DNA of 64,000 nt. Source: Bibersteinia trehalosi. GTDB taxonomy: Bacteria > Pseudomonadota > Gammaproteobacteria > Enterobacterales > Pasteurellaceae. The position numbers were made by a program, and so were the translations under genes. Positions within the stretch are counted from its first letter, which is position 1; each line of letters starts with the position of its first letter. The stretch covers positions 371,026 through 435,025 of the forward strand of contig NZ_SMAM01000001.1 of assembly GCF_004346205.1 (NCBI RefSeq). Direction: 5' to 3'. The notes beneath the pieces are model-generated. The model was not told the origin of the DNA. It searched no databases and saw only the letters and a program-made list of their open reading frames with translations. Below, piece by piece: positions 41,633-52,000 of the stretch.

Positions 41633-42349
41633 TTATTCAGCTGCCGCTTCTGCTGCAACTTCAGCTTCTTGACCACGACCTTCTTTGATTGCTGCAACCG
41701 CTGCATCTAAGTAAAGTTGGATCGCACGAGCTGCATCATCGTTACCTGGAATAACGTAGTTTACGCCATCTGGGCTTGCGTTAGTATCCACGATAGCAAA
41801 TACAGGAATACCTAAGTTGTTCGCTTCTTTAACAGCGATATGCTCGTAGTCTGCACCGATAACGAAGATCGCATCTGGCAAACCGTTCATATCTTTGATA
41901 CCGCCTAAGCTTAACTCTAATTTTTCTAACTCACGGGTACGCATTAATGCTTCTTTCTTAGTAATTTTATCGAAAGTACCATCTTGAGTTTGAGCTTCTA
42001 AGTCTTTTAAGCGTTTGATTGATTGACGAACTGTTTTCCAGTTAGTCAGCATACCACCTAACCAACGGTGGTTCACGTAGAATTGTTGGCTCTCTACAGC
42101 AGCTGCTTTAACGGCATCACCTGCGGCACGTTTAGTACCAACGAAAAGAATTTTACCATTGTTAGCAGCGATACGAGTTAATTCTGCTAATGCTTCATTG
42201 AATAATGGTAAAGTTTTTTCTAAATTGATGATATGAACACCGTTACGTGCACCGAAAATGAATGGTTTCATTTTTGGATTCCAATAACGAGTTTGGTGAC
42301 CGAAGTGAACGCCTGCATTAAGCATATCGCGCATAGATACTTGTGCCAT
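41633..42349 (-). CDS. rpsB: 30S ribosomal protein S2
   Basis: 238 residues. Typical opening [24 protein letters not shown] and later [16 protein letters not shown] and [15 protein letters not shown]. Shine-Dalgarno AAAGGAAA precedes the ATG. First gene of the rpsB-tsf-pyrH group, with a structured leader upstream. Confidence 0.98.
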   Translation of the reverse strand: MAQVSMRDMLNAGVHFGHQTRYWNPKMKPFIFGARNGVHIINLEKTLPLFNEALAELTRIAANNGKILFVGTKRAAGDAVKAAAVESQQFYVNHRWLGGMLTNWKTVRQSIKRLKDLEAQTQDGTFDKITKKEALMRTRELEKLELSLGGIKDMNGLPDAIFVIGADYEHIAVKEANNLGIPVFAIVDTNASPDGVNYVIPGNDDAARAIQLYLDAAVAAIKEGRGQEAEVAAEAAAE

Positions 42350-42376
42350 AAGAAATTTTCCTTTCTGTTGTTTTCT

Positions 42377-42461
42377 AAGCTAACGCTTAGATGGGTTTTG
42401 CCTCCACATATCCTTGTAATCGACTATCGCTAGCACCCTGATTAAAAGTGGCTGATATGTG
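42377..42461 (-). promoter_or_regulatory. Candidate autoregulatory rpsB leader
   Basis: Two stem-loops lie 28-112 nt upstream of rpsB: CACATATC (42405-42412) pairs with GATATGTG (42454-42461), and CTAAGC (42377-42382) pairs with GCTTAG (42387-42392). rpsB leaders of gamma-proteobacteria are known S2-binding autoregulatory regions; equivalence here is inferred from position. Confidence 0.45.
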
Positions 42462-42612
42462 TGTGATTTTGGGTTAATAACATAAAAAATGTTTTTGCGA
42501 ACTTAAGGCGCACAAAAACGGGCGAATTCTATCAGAAAATAGCCAAATCACAAACATTTTTTTATTACAAGCGGTCTGTTTTGGCTAATTTTCTGCAAGT
42601 CCCCCGCTCATG

Positions 42613-43977
42613 TTATTTTTTCTTCACCGGACGTTGCCAACCTGCGATATGACGCTGTGGCACACGGGTAATCACCAATTCATTTTCCGCCACATCTTTC
42701 GTAATGGTTGCACCTGCACCGATAGTTGCACCATCTGCGATTTTTACAGGAGCAACTAATTGACTGTCAGACCCAACAAACACATTATCTCCGATAATGG
42801 TTTTAAATTTGTTAGCACCATCATAGTTACAGGTTATTGTCCCTGCCCCAATATTGGTATTTTTACCAATCTCCGCATCACCAATATAAGTTAAATGGTT
42901 TACTTTCGAGCCATCGCCTACGACTGCATTTTTAATCTCAACGAAGTTACCCACGTGAGTATGTGCAGCAAGGTTTGTCCCTGGACGGAGGCGTGAGAAC
43001 GGCCCAATTTTTGCGGCTTTACCAATCACGGTATCTTCAATCACCGAATAAGGTTTGATCTCAACACCATCGCCGATTTCGCAATTTTTCAACACCGAAC
43101 CTGCACCAATTTTCACGTTGTTACCGAGAGTGACCGAACCTTCTAAAATCACGTTCACATCAATTTCTACATCTTTACCATGTGAAACCGTACCACGCAA
43201 ATCAAAACGGCTAGGATCAATAATCGTTACCCCAGCAAGCATCAACTTTTCCGCTTGTTTTTTCTGGTAGTAACGTTCAAGTGCCGAAAGTTGCAGACGG
43301 TTATTCGCCCCCTCTACTTCCATTAAATCGGTTGCTTGCACCGCTTGAACTTTAAAACCATCACGGTTTGCCATTGCAATGACATCGGTGATGTAGTATT
43401 CACCCTGTGCATTGTTATTGTCTAATTGAGCAAGCCATTTTTTAAAGCTCGCCCCGCTTGCGACCATCACGCCCGTGTTCACTTCTTGAATTTTAAGCTG
43501 TTCAGGATTGGCATCTTTCTGTTCCACAATCCCGACTACAGAGCCATTTTCACGAATAATACGTCCATAACCTGTTGGGTTATCTAACACAACGGTTAAT
43601 AAACCAATGCCATTTTCAGGTTTTGCCGCAATCAATTTTTCTAAGGTTTCAGGGGTAATCAACGGTGCATCGCCATATAGCATTAAGATATTTTCATCAT
43701 CTGCAAAAAACGGTGCGGCTTGTTGCATTGCATGACCTGTGCCTAATTGCTCTGCTTGATGAACCCAATTTACTGGCTCATCAGCAAGACGAGTTTGTAA
43801 TAATTCCGCACAATGTCCGTAAATTAAATGAATTTGTTTTGCCGAAAGCTGTTTAGCCGTATCAATCACGTGTTTTACCATCGGTTTACCTGCTACAGGG
43901 TGCAACACCTTTGGCAAATCAGAATACATACGCGTGCCTTTACCTGCGGCTAAAATTACCACACTCAGTTGAGTCAT
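42613..43977 (-). CDS. glmU: Bifunctional GlmU (UDP-GlcNAc synthesis)
   Basis: 454 residues from ATG 43977 ([17 protein letters not shown]), preceded by AAGGA. The N-terminal uridyltransferase domain has the nucleotide loop [16 protein letters not shown]. The C-terminal left-handed beta-helix acetyltransferase has hexapeptide repeats from about residue 250 and the catalytic stretch [21 protein letters not shown]. It supplies UDP-GlcNAc for murein and LPS. Confidence 0.98.
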   Translation of the reverse strand: MTQLSVVILAAGKGTRMYSDLPKVLHPVAGKPMVKHVIDTAKQLSAKQIHLIYGHCAELLQTRLADEPVNWVHQAEQLGTGHAMQQAAPFFADDENILMLYGDAPLITPETLEKLIAAKPENGIGLLTVVLDNPTGYGRIIRENGSVVGIVEQKDANPEQLKIQEVNTGVMVASGASFKKWLAQLDNNNAQGEYYITDVIAMANRDGFKVQAVQATDLMEVEGANNRLQLSALERYYQKKQAEKLMLAGVTIIDPSRFDLRGTVSHGKDVEIDVNVILEGSVTLGNNVKIGAGSVLKNCEIGDGVEIKPYSVIEDTVIGKAAKIGPFSRLRPGTNLAAHTHVGNFVEIKNAVVGDGSKVNHLTYIGDAEIGKNTNIGAGTITCNYDGANKFKTIIGDNVFVGSDSQLVAPVKIADGATIGAGATITKDVAENELVITRVPQRHIAGWQRPVKKK

Positions 43978-44073
43978 AGAAAATCCTTGTTTTATCACAT
44001 AAAAAATCGGCGTATTTTAACCGATTTTTGTTGAGGATTAAACGCCAACATTCCTTAAATAATCTAAAATTGC

Positions 44074-44100
44074 TATACTCCGTCCTTTCAACCTAAGGAG
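44074..44100 (+). promoter_or_regulatory. hsdM promoter -10 and Shine-Dalgarno
   Basis: TATACT (44074-44079, with extended TGC) and AAGGAG (44095-44100) six bases before ATG 44107. The strong ribosome site decides the true hsdM start and so places the repeat tract inside the gene. Confidence 0.65.
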
Positions 44101-44106
44101 TCTAAA

Positions 44107-45860
44107 ATGCCAAACAGCACAGCACAGCACAGCACAGCACAGCACAGCACAGCACAGCACAGCACAGCACAGCACAGCACAGCACAGCACAGCACAGCAC
44201 AGCACAGCCTGATCTCAACGCTGCCACAAGTCAAGCCTTTTTAAACGAACTCGACCAAACCCTCTGGACTGCCGCCGACAAACTGCGTAAAAACCTAGAC
44301 GCCGCCAACTACAAACACATCGTTCTCGGCTTTATCTTCCTAAAATACATCTCCGACAGCTTTACCGATTTTCAAGATAAGCTAAGAACCCAACTCACCA
44401 CGCCCGAAAACGAACTCTATCTTGACCCTGCACTATTTGACGAACAAGAATTTAGCCAAATTCTCGCCGAAGAGTTGGAACAGCGGGATTACTACGCCGC
44501 CGAAAACATCTTTTGGGTGCCGGAGCAAGCCCGCTGGGACAACACCAAATCATTAAGCAAACTCAATCTTGGCGATGAGCTGCCTTGGGGAGACAAATTC
44601 AAAGGTGTCAGCCGTTTGATTGATGATGCCTTTGAAGCCATCGAGCGAGAAAACCCCAAACTCAAAGGCGTACTCCAACGCATTGCCGGCTTTGGCGTGC
44701 CTGATGAGATGCTCACGGGCTTGATTGACCTGTTCTCACGCACCAATTTCACCCAGCCGATGCTGGACGGCGAGCCTGTCCATCTGCAAGCCAAAGACAT
44801 TTTGGGACACGTCTATGAATACTTCCTTGGACAATTTGCCCTTGCTGAAGGCAAAAAAGGCGGTCAATACTTCACACCCAAATCCATTGTTACCTTAATT
44901 GTTGAAATGCTCGAACCCTATTCAGGGCGGATTTACGACCCGGCAATGGGCAGCGGCGGATTTTTTGTTCAAGCCGACCGCTTTATTCAGGCTCACGCTG
45001 GCAACCGCAACGCCATTTCTGTTTATGGGCAAGAATCCAACCCTACCACCCGCAAACTGGCGGTGATGAATATGGCGATTCGTGGTATTCCTTTTGACTT
45101 TGGCGACAAGCCCGAAGATACCCTACTAAATCCTTTGCACATCGACAAAAAAATGGATGTTGTGATGGCAAATCCGCCCTTTAACCAAAAAGAGTGGTGG
45201 AGCGAAAGTCTAGCAAACGACCCACGCTGGGCATACGGCACACCGCCGCAAGGCAACGCCAACTTTGCGTGGTTGCAACATATGATTTACCACCTCTCCC
45301 CCAAAGGCAAAATGGCACTCCTGCTCGCCAACGGCTCAATGAGCAGCCAAACTTCAGGCGAAGGCGACATTCGCAAAAACATCGTGCAAGCCGACCTTGT
45401 CGAAGCGATGATTGCCCTACCCAACCAACTGTTCACCAACACCCAAATCCCAGCCTGTATTTGGATTATCAATAAAGCCAAAGCCAGAAAAGGTGAAGTG
45501 CTGTTTATCAACGCCACCCAAATCGGCTATATGAAAGACCGTGTCTTGCGTGATTTTACCGCTGATGACATTGCCAAAATCAGCGACACCTACCACAACT
45601 GGCAAAAACAGGACGGCTACGAAAATATCCCTGCATTTTGTTATTCCGCCACGCTGGACGAAATCGCCAAAAACGATTTTGTGCTGACCGCAGGGCGTTA
45701 TGTCGGTGCGGAACAAGAAAAAGATGATGGCGTGCCGTTTGCAGAAAAAATGCAGGAATTGACCGCTTGTTTAAATGAACAATTTAAACAGGGGCGGGAA
45801 TTGGAACAGCAAATCCGCAAGAATTTAGCGGAATTGGGGTTTGAGTTAGCAACAGAATAA
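44107..45860 (+). CDS. hsdM: Type I DNA methyltransferase HsdM, phase-variable, out of frame as sequenced
   Basis: Adenine methyltransferase of a type I system. ATG 44107 opens MPNSTAQHS and runs into an (ACAGC)19 tract. With 19 copies that frame ends at TAA 44242-44244. The HsdM frame itself is open from within the tract (N-terminal domain DQTLWTAADKLRKNLDAANY) but has no start before ATG 44475. One unit fewer, or two more, joins them into a 582-residue protein (18-copy form). The catalytic core is intact: SAM motif DPAMGSGGFF and NPPFNQKEWW. So this DNA appears phase OFF, barring a repeat-count error in assembly. A product from 44475 would lack the N-terminal domain. Confidence 0.93.
44114..44208. 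repeat. Pentanucleotide simple repeat, (ACAGC)19, at the hsdM 5' end
   Basis: Nineteen perfect copies starting seven bases after the hsdM ATG. Being five bases long, each gain or loss shifts the hsdM frame; 15, 18 and 21 copies are in frame. Confidence 0.96.
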
Positions 45861-45873
45861 AAATAATGCTCGT

Positions 45874-45967
45874 GCGTAGGGGCGTATGTCATACGCCCAC
45901 AACGATATAAATGCCTAGATTTGAATATGAATAATGTTCCATTCGGGCGTACGACGTACGCCCCTAC
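45874..45967. repeat. REP pair between hsdM and hsdS
   Basis: A forward unit, GTAG plus a GGGCGTAT/ATACGCCC hairpin (45874-45898), and an inverted unit (45945-45967) ending CCCCTAC, about 46 bp apart. It occupies most of the hsdM-hsdS gap. Confidence 0.85.
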
Positions 45968-46028
45968 ATTCATCATCAAATCACAAGCGGTGGAAAATTA
46001 ACAGAAAATTGCAAATTTGGAGAGGAAA

Positions 46029-47354
46029 ATGGCTGATAGAAATAAATGTACATTACAAGAATTAACAATAAGTATAAACACTGGATTGGATGCTATTCGC
46101 AGAGCCCCTATTATTGAAAAGAAAACAGATATTAGATGTTTAAGAATACAAGATATTTCACAATGCAAGTCTTTTGAAAAATGGGGATATACCGAAGTTA
46201 TAAAAAAAGATTTCGAAAAGTTTCAACTAATTACTGATGATATTATTATGGCAAGAACTTGTTCTACAGGAATTTGCTATTTAGTAAAAGAAAACATCCC
46301 TGCCGTTTTCAATAATGGATTAGCTAGAATTAGATTAGATAAAGAAAAAGCATATCCACAATTTATGTATTATGTTTTTAAATCAAAGCATTTTACAGAC
46401 TATATCGATGGTATATCTCGTGGTACGTCTGTTCAGTTGAATATGAAAATTGGAGATTTAGAAAAATATGAATTCCACTTACCAAGTTTAGAAAATCAAA
46501 AGAAAATTGCCTATATTTTAGGTAAATATGACGACAAAATCCACCTCAACACCCAAACCAACCAAACCCTAGAAGCCATTGCACAGGCGATATTCAAAAG
46601 CTGGTTTGTGAATTTTGACCCTGTGCGTGCCAAAGCAGCCGCCCTAAGCGAAGGCAAAAGCGAACACGAAGCCAACCTTGCGGCAATGTCGGTGATTTGT
46701 GGCAAAGACACCAGCGAGTTAAACGACACCGAATACAAAGCGCTTTGGCAAATCGCCGAAGCCTTCCCAAGTGAGCTTGTGGAAAATGAACAATTTGGCG
46801 AAGTTCCGAAGGGGTGGGAAATAACAACATTTGGAGAGGTTTCAGAATGCTTTGATAGAAAACGTATTCCTTTATCCAAAAAACAGAGAGAAGAAAAAAA
46901 GGGAACAATTCCCTACTATGGAGCAACATCAATAATGGATTATGTTAATGAAGCCATTTTTGATGATATTTATTTGTTAGTTGGTGAAGATGGTTCTGTT
47001 CTAAGAGAAGATGGCACCCCATTTATCCAATATATTTGGGGTAAATCTTGGGTAAATAATCATGCTCATGTTTTACAAGGTAAAAATGGTATATCAACTG
47101 AACATTTAATGACATTCATTAGAACAGAAAATATATCTGCTTATGTAACTGGTGCGGTTCAAATGAAATTAAATCAAGCAAATATGAATAGAATACCATT
47201 CCTAAAAGCCAACAATAAAATTAATATTGTTTTTGACTGTTTTTTAAAATCAATTTATTTAAAATTTAGAAACAATATTGAAGAAAATCAAATCCTAGCC
47301 CAAACCAGAGACCTGCTCTTACCCAAATTATTAAGTGGAGAAATCCACTTATGA
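46029..47354 (+). CDS. hsdS: Type I restriction specificity subunit HsdS
   Basis: 441 residues from ATG 46029, with AGAGG just upstream (an in-frame TTG at 46017 is less likely). Two target-recognition domains (about 5-165 and 260-410) each end in a coiled-coil spacer. The first spacer has ENQKKIAYILGKYDDKIHLN; the second ends ILAQTRDLLLPKLLSGEI. The recognition domains are much more AT-rich than the conserved spacers (FKSWFVNFDPVRAKAAAL), as expected for swapped domains. Its stop overlaps the next gene in ATGA. Confidence 0.95.
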   Translation: MADRNKCTLQELTISINTGLDAIRRAPIIEKKTDIRCLRIQDISQCKSFEKWGYTEVIKKDFEKFQLITDDIIMARTCSTGICYLVKENIPAVFNNGLARIRLDKEKAYPQFMYYVFKSKHFTDYIDGISRGTSVQLNMKIGDLEKYEFHLPSLENQKKIAYILGKYDDKIHLNTQTNQTLEAIAQAIFKSWFVNFDPVRAKAAALSEGKSEHEANLAAMSVICGKDTSELNDTEYKALWQIAEAFPSELVENEQFGEVPKGWEITTFGEVSECFDRKRIPLSKKQREEKKGTIPYYGATSIMDYVNEAIFDDIYLLVGEDGSVLREDGTPFIQYIWGKSWVNNHAHVLQGKNGISTEHLMTFIRTENISAYVTGAVQMKLNQANMNRIPFLKANNKINIVFDCFLKSIYLKFRNNIEENQILAQTRDLLLPKLLSGEIHL

Positions 47355-47992
47355 TGAAATGGATTTTAAGCTCCATAGATAAAGCACCCAGTTTTGGTGC
47401 TTATAATAGGCATGTTGAAAATATTATTTCTAATGTTTATTCAAACCCTGTTTTTAGCATTGAGCTGTGTAAGACACTTATAGAAGGAGTATGTAAAACT
47501 ATTCTCAAAGATAAAGGAAATAAAATTACAGATAATTTTCCCAATTTAGTTTCTAGCACACTAAATAATTTAAATGTAGATTTACACCCTGATGCCAAGC
47601 ATATCAAGGAATTATCAAAAAGATTGAACAGCGTTTTACATTATATTGCCGAAATTAGAAATCAATGCGGCTTCGCCAGCCACGGACAAGATATTGAGCA
47701 TTGTAACCCTTCGTCTGATTTAGCTTTATTTGTCATTCATACAACCAATGCAATCCTTGGATTTATTTTACATTTTTATATTGTTACTGATGATTATAGG
47801 AAAGGACAAAGAATTAGATATGATGATTATGCAGAATTTAATGAAGAAATAGATGAGGAATATAGTGAATTTAATACAGGATATAAAATTTCCTATTCAA
47901 GGGCCTTGTTTGACCAAGATATTGAAGCATATAAAGAATTACATAATGAATATATTTCTTCAAAACAAGATAGATTGCTTGAAACATTGTGA
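47351..47992 (+). CDS. Abi-C-like protein encoded inside the hsd operon
   Basis: 213 residues. The central region (about 35-140) resembles the abortive-infection C-terminal domain: CKTLIEGVCKTILKDKGNKI near residue 35, then ELSKRLNSVLHYIAEIRNQCG and ASHGQDIE, the RN-x-HG-type end typical of that family. The C-terminal acidic tail is unrecognised. It overlaps the hsdS stop by four bases, so it is translationally coupled to HsdS. A phage-defence role alongside the type I system is plausible but inferred. Confidence 0.6.
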   Translation: MMKWILSSIDKAPSFGAYNRHVENIISNVYSNPVFSIELCKTLIEGVCKTILKDKGNKITDNFPNLVSSTLNNLNVDLHPDAKHIKELSKRLNSVLHYIAEIRNQCGFASHGQDIEHCNPSSDLALFVIHTTNAILGFILHFYIVTDDYRKGQRIRYDDYAEFNEEIDEEYSEFNTGYKISYSRALFDQDIEAYKELHNEYISSKQDRLLETL

Positions 47993-48024
47993 GTAAAAAA
48001 TAAAAAACTTTGAAATTTACACAT

Positions 48025-48154
48025 GGGCGTACGACGTACGCCCCTACAATCGATGTTTTGATTTATATTTGAGCGAAAATAATGTTCCTTCGGTATTTTA
48101 ATTTACATCTAAACCAAAATAATGCTCGTACGTAGTGGCGTATATCATACGCCC
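48025..48154. repeat. REP units downstream of the RAYT gene
   Basis: An inverted unit GGGCGTAC..CCCCTAC (48025-48047) and a forward unit with one changed base, GTAGTGGCG (48131-48154), in the gap before the 3' end of the transposase. Confidence 0.8.
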
Positions 48155-48167
48155 GCAAAAATATAAA

Positions 48168-48674
48168 TTAAAATTTCGGATTGGGATTATCAGGATAAAA
48201 ACAATCCTGTTGCCAATTTATGACATTGTTTTCAATATATTGGTAAATATGTTCAAATTCTTTTTGGTTGCGGATTATGCGGTCGTGATAACCACGTTGC
48301 CACGCAAAATCCAAATCATGTTGTCTGGCAAATGAGGTTAATGCGGATTTTATACCACGAACAATCGAACCAATATTGTGGGTATTGGATTGGAAATAAT
48401 GCTGAGAAATATCAAAATCAGTATTTAATGTGATAATCAAATGAAGGTGGTTTGGCATTATGGTGTAAATGGGGATTTCGATAAATTGCCTTGTATATTT
48501 TGATGTTTCAATAATGATATTTTTTAATTTATTACCAAGTATAGATAAAGTCATTCCATCATAGGATATTTCACCAAAATAATGCAATTTATGCTGGGTG
48601 CAAATAGTAATGAAATACGAACCATTTTGGTAATTATCCCATTTTACACGAATGGATTTTCTGGTTGGTTTCAT
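48168..48674 (-). CDS. REP-associated tyrosine transposase (RAYT, Y1/HUH family)
   Basis: 168 residues. The histidine-hydrophobic-histidine metal motif is MPNHLHLI (His76-x-His78), and the candidate catalytic tyrosine is Tyr144 or Tyr146 in EHIYQYIENN. The flanking YHDRIIRNQKEF is typical of RAYT proteins (IS200/IS605 relatives). It is bracketed on both sides by GTAG-type REP hairpins, its expected substrates. It lies antisense within the hsd cluster, between the Abi-C-like gene and hsdR. Appears full length. Confidence 0.9.
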   Translation of the reverse strand: MKPTRKSIRVKWDNYQNGSYFITICTQHKLHYFGEISYDGMTLSILGNKLKNIIIETSKYTRQFIEIPIYTIMPNHLHLIITLNTDFDISQHYFQSNTHNIGSIVRGIKSALTSFARQHDLDFAWQRGYHDRIIRNQKEFEHIYQYIENNVINWQQDCFYPDNPNPKF

Positions 48675-48696
48675 TTTGATACCTCATTTGTGCAAT

Positions 48697-48787
48697 GGGC
48701 GTACGACGTACGCCTCTACAATCGGAATTTTAAATTTATATTTAAGCAAGAATAATGCTCGTACGTAGGGGCGTATTGCATACGCCC
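48697..48787. repeat. REP pair upstream of the RAYT gene
   Basis: Inverted unit 48697-48719 and forward unit 48761-48787 (GTAG, then GGGCGTAT-TGC-ATACGCCC), with the same internal spacer text as the next pair. Confidence 0.85.
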
Positions 48788-48833
48788 TCAATAACATAAA
48801 TCCCAACGGATAAACGTAAATAATGTTCCGCTT

Positions 48834-48923
48834 GGGCTACGACGTACGCCCCTACAATCGGGATTTTAAATTTATATTTAAGCAAGAATAATGCTCGTAT
48901 GTAGGGGCGTATGTCATACGCCC
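48834..48923. repeat. Second REP pair upstream of the RAYT gene
   Basis: Inverted unit 48834-48855 and forward unit 48901-48923. The spacer repeats the AAGCAAGAATAATGCTCG text of the preceding pair, showing tandem duplication of a composite unit. Confidence 0.85.
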
Positions 48924-49055
48924 ATAACAATATAAACCCAATATTATAACGATGAATAATGTTCCGTTTTAAATTTAACAAATCACAGAGATAAAATCCG
49001 ATTGGATTGCTATTTTTTCGATCCAGATCGCAAAAATAAAAAACAAGGACACACT

Positions 49056-52000
49056 ATGCTGATCAACGAAAACACCATTGAACAATCCGCCATTGCGACT
49101 TTGCAAAGCTTGGGCTGGCAATACACCTACGGCAAAACGATTTTGGCAGGTTTAGAACACGAATGGCGAGAGCGAACCGCCGAGGTGATTTTAAAGCCGT
49201 TGTTGATGCAAGTCATCGCCAAATTAAACCCCAATTTGCCCACTGCCGAGATAGACAATGTGGTGGCACAGGTGTGCCGTGCCGACAGTGGCGATTTGGC
49301 GGAGCGTAACCGTCAGGCTTATGATTGGCTAAGAAATGGGGTAAAAATCACTTATCAGCAAGACGGTGAGCAGGTGTCTGATGTGGTGCAGCTGATTGAT
49401 TTTCAGCGTCCGGAAAACAACGATTTTCGTATTGTCAATCAGCTGGATATTGGCGGTAAAAAGGGCAAACGCATTCCTGATTTGATTGGCTTTGTTAATG
49501 GCTTGCCGCTGGTGGTATTTGAGCTGAAAAATCCGCTCAAAGAAAATGCCGACATTGGCAAGGCGTTTGCCCAACTGCAAACCTATAAAGATGAAATCTC
49601 CGATTTGTTTGTGTTTAATCAGGCACTCGTGATTTCAGACGGCATTGTCGCCCGTATCGGTTCGCTGACCGCCGATTTCGACCGTTTTACCCCTTGGCGT
49701 GTGGTCGATGAAAAAAATCAGAGCAAACGCGTTGTGTTTGAAGATGAACTCACCGCCTTACTGCAAGGCGTGATGAATCCCAAAAATCTCTTGGATTATG
49801 TGCAGAATTTTGTGGTGTTTGAACGGGACGGCAAAAACCGTTTGATTAAGAAAATCGGGGCGTATCATCAGTTTTATGGCGTGAATGAAGCGGTGGATTG
49901 CACTCTGCTTGCTGCCACAGGCAACCGCAAAATCGGTGTGTTTTGGCATACGCAAGGTTCGGGCAAATCGCTTTCTATGCTGTTTTATGCTGGCAAAGTA
50001 TTAAGCAAAAGCAGCCTGAAAAATCCGACTTTAGTGTTGGTGACCGACCGCAACGATTTGGACGGTCAGCTTTATGCCACTTTTTGCGGCGGTGAGGCAC
50101 TACTCAAACAAACACCAATCCAAGCCGATGGGCGAGATGAACTCCGCTCTGCCCTTGCCAGTCGTTCAGCAGGCGGTGTGATTTTTACCACCATTCAAAA
50201 ATTCGGCTTAATGGAGGACGAGCTTGCCCATCCAGTGTTAAACGAGCGGGAAAACATCATTGTGATTACCGATGAAGCGCACCGTTCGCAATATGGTTTT
50301 AGCCAAAAAATCAACCACAAGGGCGAGTATCGTGAGGGTTACGCCAAGCATTTACGCAGTGCATTGCCCAATGCGTCTTTTATCGGTTTTACTGGCACAC
50401 CGATTTCTCTTGATGACAAAGATACCCAAGAAGTCTTCGGCAAATATGTGTCAATCTATGATTTTGAAGATGCAGTGGAAGATGGGGCAACCGTGCCGAT
50501 TATTTATGAGCCACGCCAAATCAGTCTCGGTGAAAGCCGTGAATTTGCCAAAGTGATGGAAGAAGCTCAAACACTGATAGAAGAAGATGAAACCAGCTAT
50601 AACTTCCGCCTGCGTGAAAAACTGCACAGTGTGGATAGCCGTTTGCAGAAAATGGCGGAAGATATTATTGCCCATTATGATGAGCGTACCAAACAGCAAG
50701 ACGGCAAAGCGATGGTTGTGGTGATGAGCCGTGCCATTTGCGTCAAACTCTACGAAAAAATCACCGCACTTCGCCCCGAATGGCACTCAAACGATGTGCT
50801 TCAAGGCAGCATTAAAATTGTGATGACAAGCAATGCCAGCGACCCTGCCGAGTGGCAAGTACATAATCAGGACAAAAAAACCTTAGAAAAACGCTTTAAA
50901 GACCCAGACGACCCACTCAAAATCGTGATTGTGCGAGATATGTGGCTGACAGGGTTTGATGCCCCTTGTTGTAACACAATGTATATTGATAAACCAATGA
51001 GCGGACACAACCTGATGCAGGCAATCGCTCGGGTAAATCGGGTATTTCGCAACAAAAGCCGTGAAAATGGCGGCTTGATTGTGGATTATGTGGGCTTAAC
51101 CGATGAGCTAGAAAAAGCGATGAAGCAATACACCAACGCAGGCGGCAAAGAAAAGCCGGTGCGAGACATTTCAGCGGTGCTGGAAAAAATGGTGGAACAC
51201 ATCACGGTCATTCGTGGGCTATTTGCCACACCGATTGACGGACAAGCGGTTGATATTGCCAAAATTTTGCAAATCAGCGAACCTGCCAAACTGCTCAATG
51301 CGATTTTGCAGGCTGCCAATCATATTCTCGCCCTAGACCGCATTCAGCCAATTGATAACACTGCCAAAGACAAAACCCCACGCAAAAGCGCTTTTTTACA
51401 GTCGGTACGCTTGGCGAAAAAAGGTTATGCTTTATGTGGGGCATTAAAAGCAGTTGAACCCTATAAACAGGAATTGGCGTTTTATGATGCGGTGCGTGCC
51501 ACCATTATCAAAAACAGCACCGCTCCTCGCAATCCTTCGGGCGAAGACCGCTTGTTGCAACTTACCGCCTTGATGAACCGTGCGGTACAGTCGGACGGTG
51601 TGGTGGATTTATTTGATTTGCTGAAAAAAGACCGCCCGAACATCAACCTGCTTTCTGATGAGTTTTTAGAAACAGTGAAAAACAGCCCGACCAAAGATTT
51701 GTGGCTGTCGGCAATGGAGCGTTATCTTGTCGCACAACTGCGAGAGCAAAGCGGTGCCAATCTTGCCACCAAAAAAGCATTTGAACAGAAACTCAAAGAG
51801 GCGATGAACCAATACCACAACCACAATTTAAGCGTATTGGAAATTTTGGAAGAGCTGATCGCCCTTGCCAAAGAGTTTGAAGCCCGCCAAAAACGAGGGG
51901 AACAGTTGGGGTTAAGCTCTGCGGAAATGGCGTTTTATGATGCTTTGGCACGCAACGAAAGTGCGGTGCGGGAAATGGGCGATGAAGTGTTGATGAACCT

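Noticed and set aside
44114..44208. CRISPR-like array
   Set aside because: Uninterrupted 5-bp units with no spacers; a simple sequence repeat.
44107..44244. Separate small ORF of 45 codons at the repeat tract
   Set aside because: Its start carries the hsdM ribosome site and the HsdM N-terminal domain continues in a neighbouring frame, so this is the OFF register of hsdM rather than an independent gene.
45287..45979. Minus-strand frames opposite hsdM
   Set aside because: Shadow frames of a GC-richer gene with no motifs.
45874..48923. CRISPR-like or att-site repeats in the hsd region
   Set aside because: Units are hairpins in alternating orientation with GTAG leaders around a RAYT gene, which is the REP/BIME pattern.
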